Below, piece by piece: positions 11,657-22,875 of a DNA stretch of 64,000 nt. The notes beneath the pieces are model-generated. The model had not been told where the DNA came from and searched no databases. It saw only the letters and a list, made by a program, of their open reading frames with translations. A program made the translations under genes and the position numbers. The first letter of the stretch is position 1. Each line of letters begins with the position of its first letter. Origin of the DNA: Owenia fusiformis (taxonomy: Eukaryota > Annelida > Polychaeta > Sabellida > Oweniidae); assembly GCA_903813345.2 (NCBI GenBank), contig CAIIXF020000011.1, positions 809,001-873,000 of the forward strand. The letters are read 5' to 3'.

Positions 11657-12309
11657 TAAAAGATGTATTTCATACCTACTGATGTTCTTGGTACGTCATA
11701 TACCTTATAAAGTTCCAAAATTCAAAAATATACTTAAGATACACATTTTCTTGGTGTTTTAAAGTGGTTTTTAAGTTTCTGAGATTATCAAACTCATAAA
11801 TGTGAAAATCTTTTTTTTTTAAATGTGAAAAAAAATTGGGGAAAAATGGGAAATTTCAATGCATATTTAATTCTCATAATCTACTAAGTATAGGATAAAT
11901 CAGTTATTAAATGCTCGATTTTTGATACAGTGTATATCCCTCAGTAAATACAATATAGTCACGATTTATTAGTTAAAATATGCCTAATTCAATTTTAAGA
12001 CAAGCCAGAACGGCAAATCTCCCCTGCCCCTTAACCGTTTAGGGGTTAATAAAATACTCAATAAAACTTATTAACGATAGGATAGATTTTTGATAGATGA
12101 CATACGAGACTGTAATTATATTTAAGTTCAATTCTGTGTGTCAATATTCTCTATTTGGATGCTCAAAAAAGTTCTTGTGTATTAACTCATTAATTATTGG
12201 AAAAACAATATACATTTGTTAATAAGTCAAAGCATAAGTTAGTTGTGTTTTACCTTCACATGTGAAAATGTTAGGCTTAGTGTGTTATATATAATTTTAC
12301 TGAACATCG

Positions 12310-15112
12310 GTGTCTACATCTTCCTGTACAGGAACTTTAAATTATGTTCATGTAATGATTCATTTAACTGGACGTTAGTCATTACTATCACTATATCTTG
12401 TTGATGGCATAATTAAGGTTACTAGAACATTCCTTGCATGTGTTGTCCTAACTTGATGTAACCAGAAGTTATGAATTTGCCATGTATGTGACAAGCACGT
12501 TACAGTCTCTTTATTTTGGCAAAGTCGTTGTTAAGGTTGGTACTACATTCCTGGCTCGTGATATCTAAGTCGAACGTAACTTGTATACTCATTTATGCGT
12601 GTCCACACTTTCCTTTGCCTACAACGTTCTATAGTTAATGTTACCAGAACTTTAACTTGGCCACGTATATGTGACGTTGCATTAGCACGTTACAGTCTGT
12701 TATTTTATTTTTGCAGTCATTGTAAGGTTGCTACTACATTCCTAGCACATGATATTTAAGTAAAATGTAACGTTGTATAAACATCTGTGCGAGTCCAGAC
12801 CTTCCTGTGCCTACATCGGTCCAAGACAAACGTTACCAGAACTTTAAACTGGCCAGGTATATGTTACGTTGCATAAGCACATTACAGTTTCACTATTTTT
12901 GCGAAGTCATTGTTAAGGTTGGTTCTACATTCCTGGCACGTAATATTTAAGTCAAATGTAACGTTCTTTAAACATCTGTGCGAGTCCACACCTTCCTGTA
13001 CCTACAACGTTCCATAATTAACGTACCAGAACTTAAAACTGGCCACGTATATGTGACGTTGCATAAGCACATTACAGTCTAGTTATTTTTGCGAAGTTAT
13101 CGTTTAGGTTGGTTCTACGTTCCTGGCACGTGATATTTAAGTCAAATGTAACGTTCTTTGAACATCTGTACGAGTCCACAACTTCCTGTACCTACAACGT
13201 TCCATAATTAACGTATCAGAAATTTAGATTGGCCACGTATTTATGACGTAATGTAAGTACGTTACATTTTCGTTATTTTGGCGAAGTCATCGTCTAGGTT
13301 GGTTCCACGTTCCTGGCACGTGATATTTAAGTCAAATGTAACGTTCTTTAAACATCTGTGCGAGTCCACACCTTCCTGTACCTACAACGTTCCATATCAA
13401 CGTTTCCAGAAATTTAGATTGGCCACGTATATATGACGTAATGTGAGTACGTTACATTTTCGTTATTTTGGTGACGTAATTGTTAAGGTCGCTACTACGT
13501 TCCTGACACGTGATATTTAAGTCAAATGTAACGTTCTTTAAACATCTATGCGAGTCCACACCTTCCTGTACCTACAACGTTCCATATCAACGTTACCAGA
13601 AATTTAGATTGGCCACGTATATATGACGTAATGTAAGTACGTTACAGTTTCGTTATTTTGGCGACGTAATTGTTAAGGTCGCTACTACGTTCCTGACACG
13701 TGATATTTAAGTCAAATGTAACGTTCTTTAAACATCTGTGCGAGTCCACACCTTCCTGTACCTACAACGTTCCATATCAACGTTACCAGAAATTTAGATT
13801 GGCCACGTATTTATGACGTAATGTAAGTACGTTACATTTTCGTTATTTTGGCGAAGTCATCGTTTAGGTTGGTTCTACGTTCCTGGCACGTGATATTTAA
13901 GTCAAATGTAACGTTCTTTAAACATCTGTGCGAGTCCACACCTTCCTGTACCTACAACGTTCCATATCAACGTTACCTGAAATTTAGATTGGCCACGTAT
14001 TTATGACGTAATGTAAGTACGTTACATTTTCGTTATTTTGGTGACGTAATTGTTAAGGTCGCTACTACGTTCCTGACACGTGATATTTAAGTCAAATGTA
14101 ACGTTCTTTAAACATCTGTGCGAGTCCACACCTTCCTGTACCTACAACGTTCCATATCAACGTTACCAGAAATTTAGATTGGCTACGTATTTATGACGTA
14201 ATGTAAGTACGTTACATTTTCGTTATTTTGGTGACGTAATTGTTAAGGTCGCTACTACGTTCCTGACACGTGATATTTAAGTCAAATGTAACGTTCTTTA
14301 AACATCTGTGCGAGTCCACACCTTCCTGTACCTACAACGTTCCATATCAACGTTACCTGAAATTTAGATTGGCCACGTATTTATGACGTAATGTAAGTAC
14401 GTTACATTTTCGTTATTTTGGTGACGTAATTGTTAAGGTCGCTACTACGTTCCTGACACGTGATATTTAAGTCAAATGTAACGTTCTTTAAACATCTATG
14501 CGAGTCCACACCTTCCTGTACCTACAACGTTCCATATCAACGTTACCAGAAATTTAGATTGGCCACGTATATATGACGTAATGTAAGTACGTTACAGTTT
14601 CGTTATTTTGGCAACGTTATTGTTAAGGTCGCTACTACGTTCCTGACACGTGATATGTAAGTCAAATGTAACGTTCTTTAAACATCTGTGCGAGTCCACA
14701 CCTTCCTGTACCTACAACGTTCCATATCAACGTTACCAGAAATTTAGATTGGCTACGTATTTATGACGTAATGTAAGTACGTTACATTTTCGTTATTTTG
14801 GTGACGTAATTGTTAAGGTCGCTACTACGTTCCTGACACGTGATATTTAAGTCAAATGTAACGTTCTTTAAACATCTATGCGAGTCCACACCTTCCTGTA
14901 CCTACAACGTTCCATATCAACGTTACCAGAAATTTAGATTGGCCACGTATATATGACGTAATGTAAGTACGTTACAGTTTCGTTATTTTGGCGACGTAAT
15001 TGTTAAGGTCGCTACCACGTTCCTGACACGTGATATTTAAGTCAAATGTAACGTTCTTTAAACATCTGTGCGAGTCCACACCTTCCTGTACCTACAACGT
15101 TCCATATTTAAC
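12310..15112 (+). repeat. 190-bp satellite array
   Basis: ACGTTCTTTAAACATCTG-type landmarks recur at 12961, 13151, 13341, 13531, 13721, 13911, 14101, 14291, 14481, 14671, 14861 and 15051, an exact 190-bp step. More diverged units lie to the left. Like the 119-bp array at the other end of the same element it is rich in ACGT and AACGTT, but it is not its copy or inverse. No coding content. Confidence 0.9.
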
Positions 15113-15174
15113 GTTGCTACAACTTGAGACATATATTCTGACGACGTTATCACAACGTAAAATTGTTAGCTGGG

Positions 15175-15779
15175 ATGTGAATGGTGAAAAACTACATGAT
15201 CTGGAAAGAATTGTTGGCCACGGGTAGGGGGGGGGGGGGTCCTTAAGTACGGGTCTGTATAAAATGCATAATGTGTTTATTGAATATTGAGCAGTTCTGT
15301 GTCATGACTGTTGTTTTGGTTGGTAAGGTGAATGGTTGTTTGTACTTGTGTTAGAGGGGGATTTAACTGTTGTTTGCTATAAACTTAATGTGACAGAGAA
15401 ACAATGGAATAAAAATGTGAGGAAAACCAATTAATTAAAAATTCAAAAAATAACTTTACTATGATTTAACTGATTGAATAAAAATTTAACACAATGTTAA
15501 TCATAACATGAGAGACATTATACAATCAAATATATATGAAAAAACTTATTTTGCAAATTATTTTTGTGGAATTAAGAGCCATCAGCTGTAGAGATTAATC
15601 TATTAACCCTAACATACGGATTAATTGTTGAATAATAAATTATTATTAACAGTACAGTATGTACCGAAGAATGCTGTACATTACCTAAAACCTAAGTGCT
15701 AAAATTACAGTTCTTTATTTTATTAACATTAAACTTTATGGATAAACAAGAGATAAAGAATATGGTTCAGATTCTCCCT
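15175..15779 (+). repeat. Right remainder of the ~540-bp repeats of the CACTA-like element
   Basis: 15177-15230 continues the unit broken at 4248, with a poly-G run at 15226-15238. A fourth partial unit starts near 15402. From about 15640 to 15780 I see only AT-rich unique sequence. Confidence 0.6.
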
Positions 15780-16278
15780 ATTTGTTTATTTAATGACTTA
15801 ACTACCGGGGTAATTGTTAATAAGCCAGATAAGTGATGTTACCTAATTAGCGTTGCAAATTATGAGACTTGATGACGTCATTTCGTATAGTTACCGTATC
15901 TCCTGTTTTGGAAAGTCTGATATGAGAGTATCTCCTGATATAAGCTGATATCTGCTGTTTTTAGCACAGAATAGGCAGCGTATCTCTTGTTCTTCATGTC
16001 CGATATTGTATGAATAGTAAAGAATAGTCAGTGTTTTAAGAGTATAAATAGAAGATGTATAGTATAGTTAGGAAATCTCCTGATTACCACGAGTATAATA
16101 TGGGACCTATTCTGTGGCATACCATCAAATAGTTAAGTAGAACTGGTTCGATACGCAAATTTGTCCGTATCAGAGATATTATATCTAACTATATTTCGGG
16201 GGATTCTAGAGATATATACAAACTATTTGTCCAAATCTCTTGAAATAAAACGAGAGATACCGCAAATTTTGCACAGTG
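15780..16278 (-). repeat. Right terminal inverted region of the CACTA-like element
   Basis: Reverse-complement partner of 1740-2190. It carries several GTATCTCC/GGAGATAC-like motifs (for example 15896-15904, 15928-15936 and GAGAGATACC at 16253-16262) and ends GCACAGTG. Confidence 0.75.
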
Positions 16279-16281
16279 ACA

Positions 16282-18111
16282 CTTCAATCGCTTTTGCGCG
16301 AAATATCTGAAAAATTAAATGAAACGTCCTTATGCTCCTTACTAATTGGAAACATAATCACCAACTTAGTCACCAACAAATATACACCTCTACAAATATC
16401 ACTCGGGGTTCTACTGCGGGAAAAACATCTCATTGAAGCTATGTATGATTTTAAAGTGTGCTGTTCATACAGTGAGGTCTTAAGGTTCAAGGCTTCTGCT
16501 GCTGTATTTTCTGAAAAACATGCAGGATTAAAGGGTACATTTAAAAAAGAAAATGGGTTGATACAGATAATCTCAGACAATTTTGACGCAAACATCTCCT
16601 CTCAGAATGGACAGAAGTCCACCCACGCATTGGCGATACTGGCTGTACAGCCAAAAAAGGACATCGAGTCAACCATGGATGATACGATCCCGAGAATAAC
16701 AAAACAAGCCATGTCTACTCATGCAGAGGATTTACCCATGCAGATTTATGATGGTCCAAAGAAGCCAGCAATGCCACCCGCTGCTGTCATTGTCAATCCC
16801 ACCTCCCTGAAAATGTTATGTAAAATGGAAATAGCCCTCAGATACAGCCAAAATGAAGATTTTAGCTTCTTAAATCTTGTGGCAGCAGAACCTTTAACTC
16901 CAGAGTATGGAGGGTACTGTACCAGATCGACTAGAATGAAAGGGCAATCAGTTAAGCCTGCCACCTTAACAAAGTATCAGCCATTGATTGACATGAAACC
17001 ATCCGATCCTAGCACAATGATGACCATGATGATTGAGGCTAAACGTCTTACAAATGAATGTGGCCAGGAATATACAATTTTAACAACAGATCAGCAACTC
17101 TATAAAATAGCAGTAGGTGTGACTTGGACATACCCTCAAGTATTCCCAAAATTTATCAACCGGCTTGGTGGAATGCACATGTTTATGAGTTTCATCGGTT
17201 GTGTTGGGTATCTAATGGCTGAAAGTGGAATGCAAGAAATTCTTGAAGCAGCTTTTGCTGGTGTCCCAAAGATGCTGTCAGGAAAAAACTACCCTCAAAA
17301 CTTCCGTGCATTAAGAATGCTGGTAGAGGAACTCCTAAATAGCTGCATAAGTGATGCTGGAAGCTTCCCTAAATTACTTCAGATCCTTGAAGACAAAGCC
17401 ACCAAGAGTCAAACATGCAAGCAATGGCTCCAAAATTTAATCAAACCAGTTTTGATTATGATGATATTTACCCGAGCAGAACGTGAAGCAGAGTGGCCCC
17501 TACACATATGGGCAGTGCGAGAGATGATCCCATATTTCTTTGCCGCCAGGCACAACAATTATGCAAGATGGGGTCTGTACTATTTGAGGGATATGGAACG
17601 ACTGCCAGAGCCTATTCTTGAATCATTTCTCAGGGGTGAACATGTCACTAGACACAACGCAGGTCTATGGAATGGCATGTGGAGTGACATGTTCATTGAG
17701 ACCACCTTCATGAGATATGGACATGGCCCTTCTGGCATCATTGGCATCACTTTGAAACCATCTGCTCTTAAACGATGGGCACAAAGCCTTCACACATGTA
17801 GCCAACTTAACAAGGACTTAACTGAATTGAAAGAGGCAAAAGAAGACCCAACAGTCTTGTACCACAAGGAAGAAGGTGCCTCGAGAGTGAAAGATGACCA
17901 ACAGGATCGTTCCAAGCTTAAACAGAAACTAGCTAGTTGTGTAGATCCACTTGACCCTGATAGTCATACTGGGAAACTGGTGAACATTGTTACTGGTCGT
18001 GTCAGTACTGACTTAGTTAATGTACCAGATGCAGTTGATCTTGGAAATGCTCAGTGGCGAGCATTTGAATCAACATGGCCCGAGGGATTTTATGGAACAT
18101 TATCATCAAAG
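16282..18111 (+). CDS. Academ-like transposase, DDE core (continues the exon from 1739)
   Basis: 610 codons with no stop. It resumes exactly in the frame left at 1739 once the CACTA-like insertion is removed; the GTG at 16276 is an insertion-end artefact and not a start. Candidate catalytic acidic residues are Asp in SDNFDANI (codon 16576-16578), Asp in TTDQQLY (17089-17091) and Glu in DMFIETTFMR (17698-17700), which is followed by a GIIGIT glycine motif. The spacing and motifs fit the D-D-E core of the Academ-like family. LGGMHMFMSFIG (17164-17199) and ARHNNYARW (17545-17571) are further family landmarks. The exon ends AAG|GTTGGC at 18111/18112. Function inferred: cut-and-paste DNA transposition in the nucleus, if expressed. 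Confidence 0.75.
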
Positions 18112-18325
18112 GTTGGCTTCTTTATATAAATAACTATAAGGATAGCGTGTAAATTCTTCCAGTAAAATATAACCTTAAGATTATTATCAAACACCACTGA
18201 CAAATCTCATGATATTATAATTGCTTTTTATGGATTAAAGATATTTATTTTCCATAGTTATAGTCTTAGTTAAACAATCCACAAATATTTTATATATATC
18301 GTTTTATTAAATGTGCTTTATCAAG
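18112..18325 (+). other. 214-bp intron of the transposase gene
   Basis: It starts GTTGGC and ends TTTATCAAG at 18325. Splicing in phase 0 joins SSK to VVTMAVTKK, which restores the family motif at this point. Reading through instead gives a stop at 18127-18129. Confidence 0.75.
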
Positions 18326-19909
18326 GTTGTTACAATGGCAGTCACTAAGAAAAAGATTCAAGTGGAACAGATGGCAGTATATGATACTGAGCTGATATAT
18401 TCACGAGTCATTGGACTGATGTCTACAAGGGAATTTGACATTAAAGATCTCCTCAGTTACGAACTTGCACCAATTCCAATGTCTCTTTTTACAGAGGACA
18501 ACAACATTAGAATAGCAAAATCTAAATCTGTTCTAAAACAAAAGCTCCAGGAAGAAATGTCAACGAGAGGATATTCACCTGAAGTCCAAATAATAGATGG
18601 GTGTGCGATACTCTGGGTGATCAGCTGGCCAATTGTGGGAACTGTTCAAGATTTCATAAAGAGTTTTGGTACATATATATTCAGACATCTAGCAGCAAGT
18701 GATGTCAACTTGATATTTGATCGATACAATGAATACAGTATCAAGGAGGGAACTCGTTTATCACGATCAAAATGTGCAAGTCGGATTCATCATCTGTCTG
18801 AGCTGACACCACTTCCACCACAGAATGTGGCACTGACTGTAACGGAAAACAAAATCCAGATAATTAAACTTATCTGTGAGTATCTGGTCAAGGTAGCCAA
18901 AGACAGATCATTCTCAAATACCTTGATTGTTACAGGACCAGAACCCGTACCAGTGCAGATCAAGGATGGTGATATAACTTTCAGACATGACTTGACTAAC
19001 ACCCACGAGGAGGCTGACTGTATAATCATCCACCAGGTATTAAGTCAATGCCAAGCTGGTGTTCAGAAATTGAATGTGATATGTGATGATACAGATGTAT
19101 TTATTCTTCTTGTTCACCATTACCACAAGCATAAGTTGCATGTTCAACTCACCATGCAGCCAACATCACCTGGGAGGGCAGTGACAGATATAAAAAAATC
19201 TGTTGAAACCCATGGTTTTGTAGCAGACCAGCTTTTGGCAGTCCATGCAGTTTCTGGCTGTGATACAGTAGGTCAGCTATATGGAGTTGGAAAGTTGAAA
19301 GTGTTAAAGGTTTTACAATCAAACCACACCTTGAATCTCATGGGAGACATCAAAAGTAGCATTCCAGATGTGATAAAAGAGGCAACTGACTTCATAGCCC
19401 ACTGTTATGGTGTAACTCCATCAGTAAACGCAACCATGTCCTCTATTCGATTTGAAGTTTGGACCAAGAAACATTCCAAACGGTCTACAACAGCACCAAA
19501 GCTTCAAACCCTACCTCCAACAACTGAGGCATTTGCAGAAAATGTTAAAAGGGCCCATTTGCAAACTTGCATCTGGAAGTATGCAGATCGTCCCAATCCA
19601 CCCATCCTTGAATCAACAGATTTTGGTTGGGAAAAAGTTGAATCAATGAAAATTGTCACTGCAAGAGCTCTACCGGAAGACACACAGTGCGCCCCATCAG
19701 AAGTCTTGAAGCTCATTAAATGTGGATGCTCTTCAGAGGAAAATGCTTGTGCATCAGGTAGATGCACATGCCACATGTCAAATTTACCATGTACCTTGTT
19801 TTGCCATTGTAAAGGCAAAATAAACTGCTATAATGAGCAAACCAGAAAGGCAATGATAGAAGTTGATGAAAATAATGATGACACAGTCAATGAAACGGAA
19901 GAACAATGA
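18326..19909 (+). CDS. Academ-like transposase, C-terminal part with PIN/XPG-like nuclease and CxC cluster
   Basis: 527 codons plus TGA (19907-19909), the 3' terminal exon. FDRYNEYSIKEGTR (about 18717-18758) is a family landmark. THEEAD (19000-19017), DDTDVFILL (19084-19110) and SGCDTVGQLYGVGK (19253-19294) form a set of acidic motifs like those of PIN/FEN1/XPG nucleases, as in the nuclease-bearing Academ lineage. A cysteine cluster (about 19721-19835) resembles a tesmin/TSO1-type CxC zinc-binding domain. No stop or frameshift is visible. The three coding parts together give about 1,473 residues, a plausible near-full length lacking only 5' exons. Disrupted in this copy by the upstream insertion. 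Confidence 0.75.
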   Translation, partial: VVTMAVTKKKIQVEQMAVYDTELIYSRVIGLMSTREFDIKDLLSYELAPIPMSLFTEDNNIRIAKSKSVLKQKLQEEMSTRGYSPEVQIIDGCAILWVISWPIVGTVQDFIKSFGTYIFRHLAASDVNLIFDRYNEYSIKEGTRLSRSKCASRIHHLSELTPLPPQNVALTVTENKIQIIKLICEYLVKVAKDRSFSNTLIVTGPEPVPVQIKDGDITFRHDLTNTHEEADCIIIHQVLSQCQAGVQKLNVICDDTDVFILLVHHYHKHKLHVQLTMQPTSPGRAVTDIKKSVETHGFVADQLLAVHAVSGCDTVGQLYGVGKLKVLKVLQSNHTLNLMGDIKSSIPDVIKEATDFIAHCYGVTPSVNATMSSIRFEVWTKKHSKRSTTAPKLQTLPPTTEAFAENVKRAHLQTCIWKYADRPNPPILESTDFGWEKVESMKIVTARALPEDTQCAPSEVLKLIKCGCSSEENACASGRCTCHMSNLPCTLFCHCKGKINCYNEQTRKAMIEVDENNDDTVNETEEQ

Positions 19910-20524
19910 ACAAGGAGCCATTTTGATGTATGGACAATTGAATGGCTGTGTTGACTATGTAATGGTAATCTAATGCGTTAACCAATTAAACCTGATGTAC
20001 ATTTGCATTCAATGATATAAGAACATGGATGTTTCTAAGATTATCGGTATAAATGTTCGAAAAAATCAATTCTTAGAAAAAAATGATGACTCAGCACTTT
20101 TATGACATGATCATTTTATTCATTTATTCTGTTCTGAAGAGGTATGTGTTAACTAAGTGCTAAATATAACTTGATAATACAATTTTCAGTGAGATAAATT
20201 AGAATAATTGAAAAATAAAGTTAAAAAATTTGCTGAGTCAGCAGAAAAAAATGCTCAACCTATAAAATTTTGCAGATTGTTTGATTTACTTAAGAATGTC
20301 AAGTACTATCAGAATATGCAAAGAAAAAAACTTTATATCCTAAAACGACCCCTTCCTTCTTGGCCACCGGACTAAACTGGCTCAACCAGATTAAATCATT
20401 ATTTTTCAATGTTTCACGATCACTTTTCATTTGATATTACATCCTAGCACTACAAATAACTTTTATAAATTGTCCTGATGTAAATAAAATGAAAATAAGT
20501 ATTATTTATCAACAGAAATTTAAA
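19910..20524 (+). other. 3' flank of the transposase gene
   Basis: AT-rich, no gene. A possible polyadenylation signal AATAAA lies at 20214-20219. I searched by eye for terminal inverted repeats of the Academ-like element between this flank and 1-731 and found none. Confidence 0.4.
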
Positions 20525-20952
20525 ATTCGCCGCGCGGCTGCCGTGGGAAATGTGACTGCAAAAGTATGAGAGCGCAGAAATTCTACGGCGAGCGTAGAAA
20601 AGCTACTGACGGCAGAAATGATAGACCGCACGGCGGCCGTAGGAAATGTTACTGGGGTGTAAGTTTACTGATACCACAGCAATTTATATTTCACTTGCAC
20701 TTTTTATTCGATACTTTATCCCAATACTACAAAAAAACATTTATATGTTGTACTAATGTAGATATCATAAAAATAAGAATTAACGTAAAATCAACAGAAA
20801 TTAAAAAACTCGCCGTGCGGCTGCCGTAGAAAATGTGACTGCAAAAGTATCCGACTGCAGAAATTCCACGGTGAGCGTTGACATGTTACTGGCCGCAGAA
20901 ATGATAGACCGCACGGTCGCCGTAAGAAATGTGACTGGGGTGTAAGGGAACT
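20525..20952. repeat. PIF/Harbinger-like MITE sequence, two partial units
   Basis: Two units (about 20525-20660 and 20811-20942) share blocks with CGGCTGCCGT, AATGTGACTGCAAAAGTAT, CGGCGAGCGT and a terminal CTGGGGTG followed by TAA. The same sequence ends the complete copy at 54872-55362. The left end is missing here. A short ORF over the first unit is an artefact of the repeat. Confidence 0.65.
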
Positions 20953-21263
20953 CCTCCCAACGGGTATTGTGTTTAGCTTTAACCTGCGTCTGGTTTAAAA
21001 AACATCCTCACATAAACGATGAGAATATAGAATTGAAGATAAAAGACATAATTTCCAAATATAATCATCATTATTCTGAAAGTTTAAAATTGGAAATCTT
21101 ATTTAAGAATAGGCCAACTTAGTGCAGTCAGTTAGCACTTTAATTTCACTTCCTATATTTACGTCACCATTTTTTGACCAACGTATCATTAAAACATAAA
21201 TTTTTGATATCTACCGACGTGGTGTTAAAAAGTAGCCCCAGTGGATAATAACAGGGCTCGAAA
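20953..21263. other. No gene seen
   Basis: AT-rich sequence with short unrecognised ORFs only. Confidence 0.4.
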
Positions 21264-22145
21264 ATGTTGCCTGTTTCCATTGAGTTCAATGTTAATTTAT
21301 CAATCTTCAAAAGATCCCCTGCGGAGGAGTCAAGAACGATAAAGTCAATCTTCCTTGTATTTAAGCGTGACTTAAACGTCTTCAAACTAAGAACGGTTAC
21401 AAGCTGGATATATTGGTGTTTGAATTTTGGAAAATTCCCATTGACTGCCATTATAAACTGCTCCCAATATGGTCTTATTAAAGTGTCATTTTTTCCAAAA
21501 TTCCACTATGGATTTTTTTTTATATTGCAGATATCTATAGCCAATATATTGAATTTTAAAAAAAACAAACAGGCACATTTCTAAAAATCCATTTTTTTAT
21601 ATATATCTAACCATTGAGTTGCTCACGAAAACTCCCATTGGCTGCCATTATAAAAGCTATTAATATGGCTTTGCTAATAAAGTGCCATTTTCTCCAAAAG
21701 TTCACTATGAAGTTTTCTGATATTGCAGATTTCTATACCCAACTTGATGACTTTCCAAAATCAAAACAGGCACATTTTTAAAAATTTCTTATTTTTGAAT
21801 TCTCTTGTTATTAAGTTGCTCACGAAAACTCCATTGAGTCCCATGTTAATTTATCAATATTCAAAAGACGGTCAAAAGACACCCTGTAGAACAGTTCAAG
21901 AGCAAAAAAGTCATCCTTCCTGGTATGTAAACATATCTTGCATGTCTTCAAAATAAGAAGGGTTACAAGCTAGATTGTATCTAGTTCAAAAGATATTGGT
22001 GTTTGAATTTTGGGAAATCCCCATTGACCGCCATTATAAACTTCTATCAATATGGCTTAACTAAAGTGCCATTTTCTCCAAAAGTCCACGATGGAATTTC
22101 TGATATTGCAGATTTCTATAGCCAATATATTGACTTTTAAATACT
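21264..22145 (+). repeat. Tandem repeat of ~556 bp with a partial unit between
   Basis: Blocks such as ATGTTAATTTATCAAT (21289 and 21845), GATATTGGTGTTTGAATTTT-like, and CCAAAAGTCCACGATGGAAT-like recur at a ~556-bp step. A shorter middle unit (about 21627-21825) carries only the second half. Frames overlapping it are not conserved between units. Confidence 0.65.
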
Positions 22146-22149
22146 AAAT

Positions 22150-22875
22150 AATCTTTCAAAAGTTGAAATTAATTGTATAGAATTCTGTTATATTTCAAGT
22201 TGGGAAGAGTTGTATTGGGAATGAGTTTTCTGGGGGATGAGATGTCTTGGGATGAGTTGCCTTTGGATGAGATGTCTTAGGATGAGTTGTCTTGGAATGA
22301 GATGTCTTGGGGATGAGTTGTCTTGGGATGAGTTGTCTTAGGGATGAGTTGTCCTGTTACCATCTTATCTAGGATTAAGCCAAAATATTTAAAAGCAAAG
22401 ACTGAATTAATCGGAGAGATTTATTCTGATAGTACCTTGGATACATTCCAAGGATACATTCCAAGGATACATTCCAAGATAGTACCTTGGATACATTCTT
22501 TGATTTAATAATCAAAGTATATATTAATTTGAACATGTTTATTTTTATCCCAATCAGTCAACAAAAATTAACTAAAACTAGGCTAAACTAACTACAAAAT
22601 ACAAAAACATTAGTAAAAACAGCATGACAAAATATGAAATGTGTCAGTTTAAAATACAGTATAAAAAATGTATATAATAAAAAAAACAAAGACATTCAAT
22701 TACCAGTGTGCTAGCTGCTGAAATCTCTAAAAAAATTTCATTCTTTCAAAAGTGAAAATTAATTGTATAAAAGTATGTTATATTTCAAATTGGGAAGAGT
22801 TGTCTTGGGGATGAGTTGTCTTGGGATGAGATGTCTTGGGGATGAGTTGTCTTGGGATGAGTTGTCTTGTTACCG
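22150..22875 (+). repeat. GATGAGTTGTCTTGGG minisatellite, two blocks
   Basis: A ~16-bp unit is repeated at about 22200-22355 and again at 22798-22871. Both blocks are preceded by the same ~60-bp leader (ending GTTATATTTCAA, then TTGGGAAGAGTTGT), so leader and array were duplicated together at a step of about 590 bp. A small GGATACATTCCAA repeat lies at 22437-22498. Confidence 0.75.

Larger units (their letters stand above)
4249..15174. mobile_element. 10.9-kb satellite-bearing element nested in the CACTA-like element
   Basis: It starts CCCAGCAAAC and ends GTTAGCTGGG, with AT on both sides (4247-4248 and 15175-15176). The sister repeat at 2785-2830 reads across the site without interruption (…ACATGCATGTGAATGG…), so it is an empty-site reference within the window. 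Two parses fit: a 2-bp AT duplication, or insertion between A and T without duplication, with ends TCCCAGC/GCTGGGA. The second recalls Helitron-like target choice, but a 3' CTRR end is not clear. Inside are a 119-bp satellite, about 6 kb of mixed repeats and a 190-bp satellite. No transposase or Rep/helicase frame was seen, so the superfamily is unresolved. Confidence 0.7.
1740..16278. mobile_element. CACTA/EnSpm-like transposon inserted in the transposase exon
   Basis: The element begins CACTGTGCC and ends GCACAGTG, flanked by the 3-bp direct repeat ACA (1737-1739 and 16279-16281). CACTR ends with a 3-bp duplication are the hallmark of the CACTA/EnSpm superfamily. Degenerate inverted terminal regions of about 450-500 bp follow, rich in a GGAGATAC motif. 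No transposase frame is seen inside, so it looks non-autonomous. Without the nested element at 4249-15174 it would be about 3.6 kb, made of the terminal regions plus ~540-bp tandem repeats. Deleting it rejoins the host codons ATG ACA | CTT in frame. A 5-bp GACAC duplication is an alternative parse that gives the same rejoined sequence. Confidence 0.8.

Noticed and set aside
16276-16278. GTG at 16276 as a start codon
   Set aside because: It is the last three bases of the inserted element; the frame continues from 1739 when the insertion is removed.
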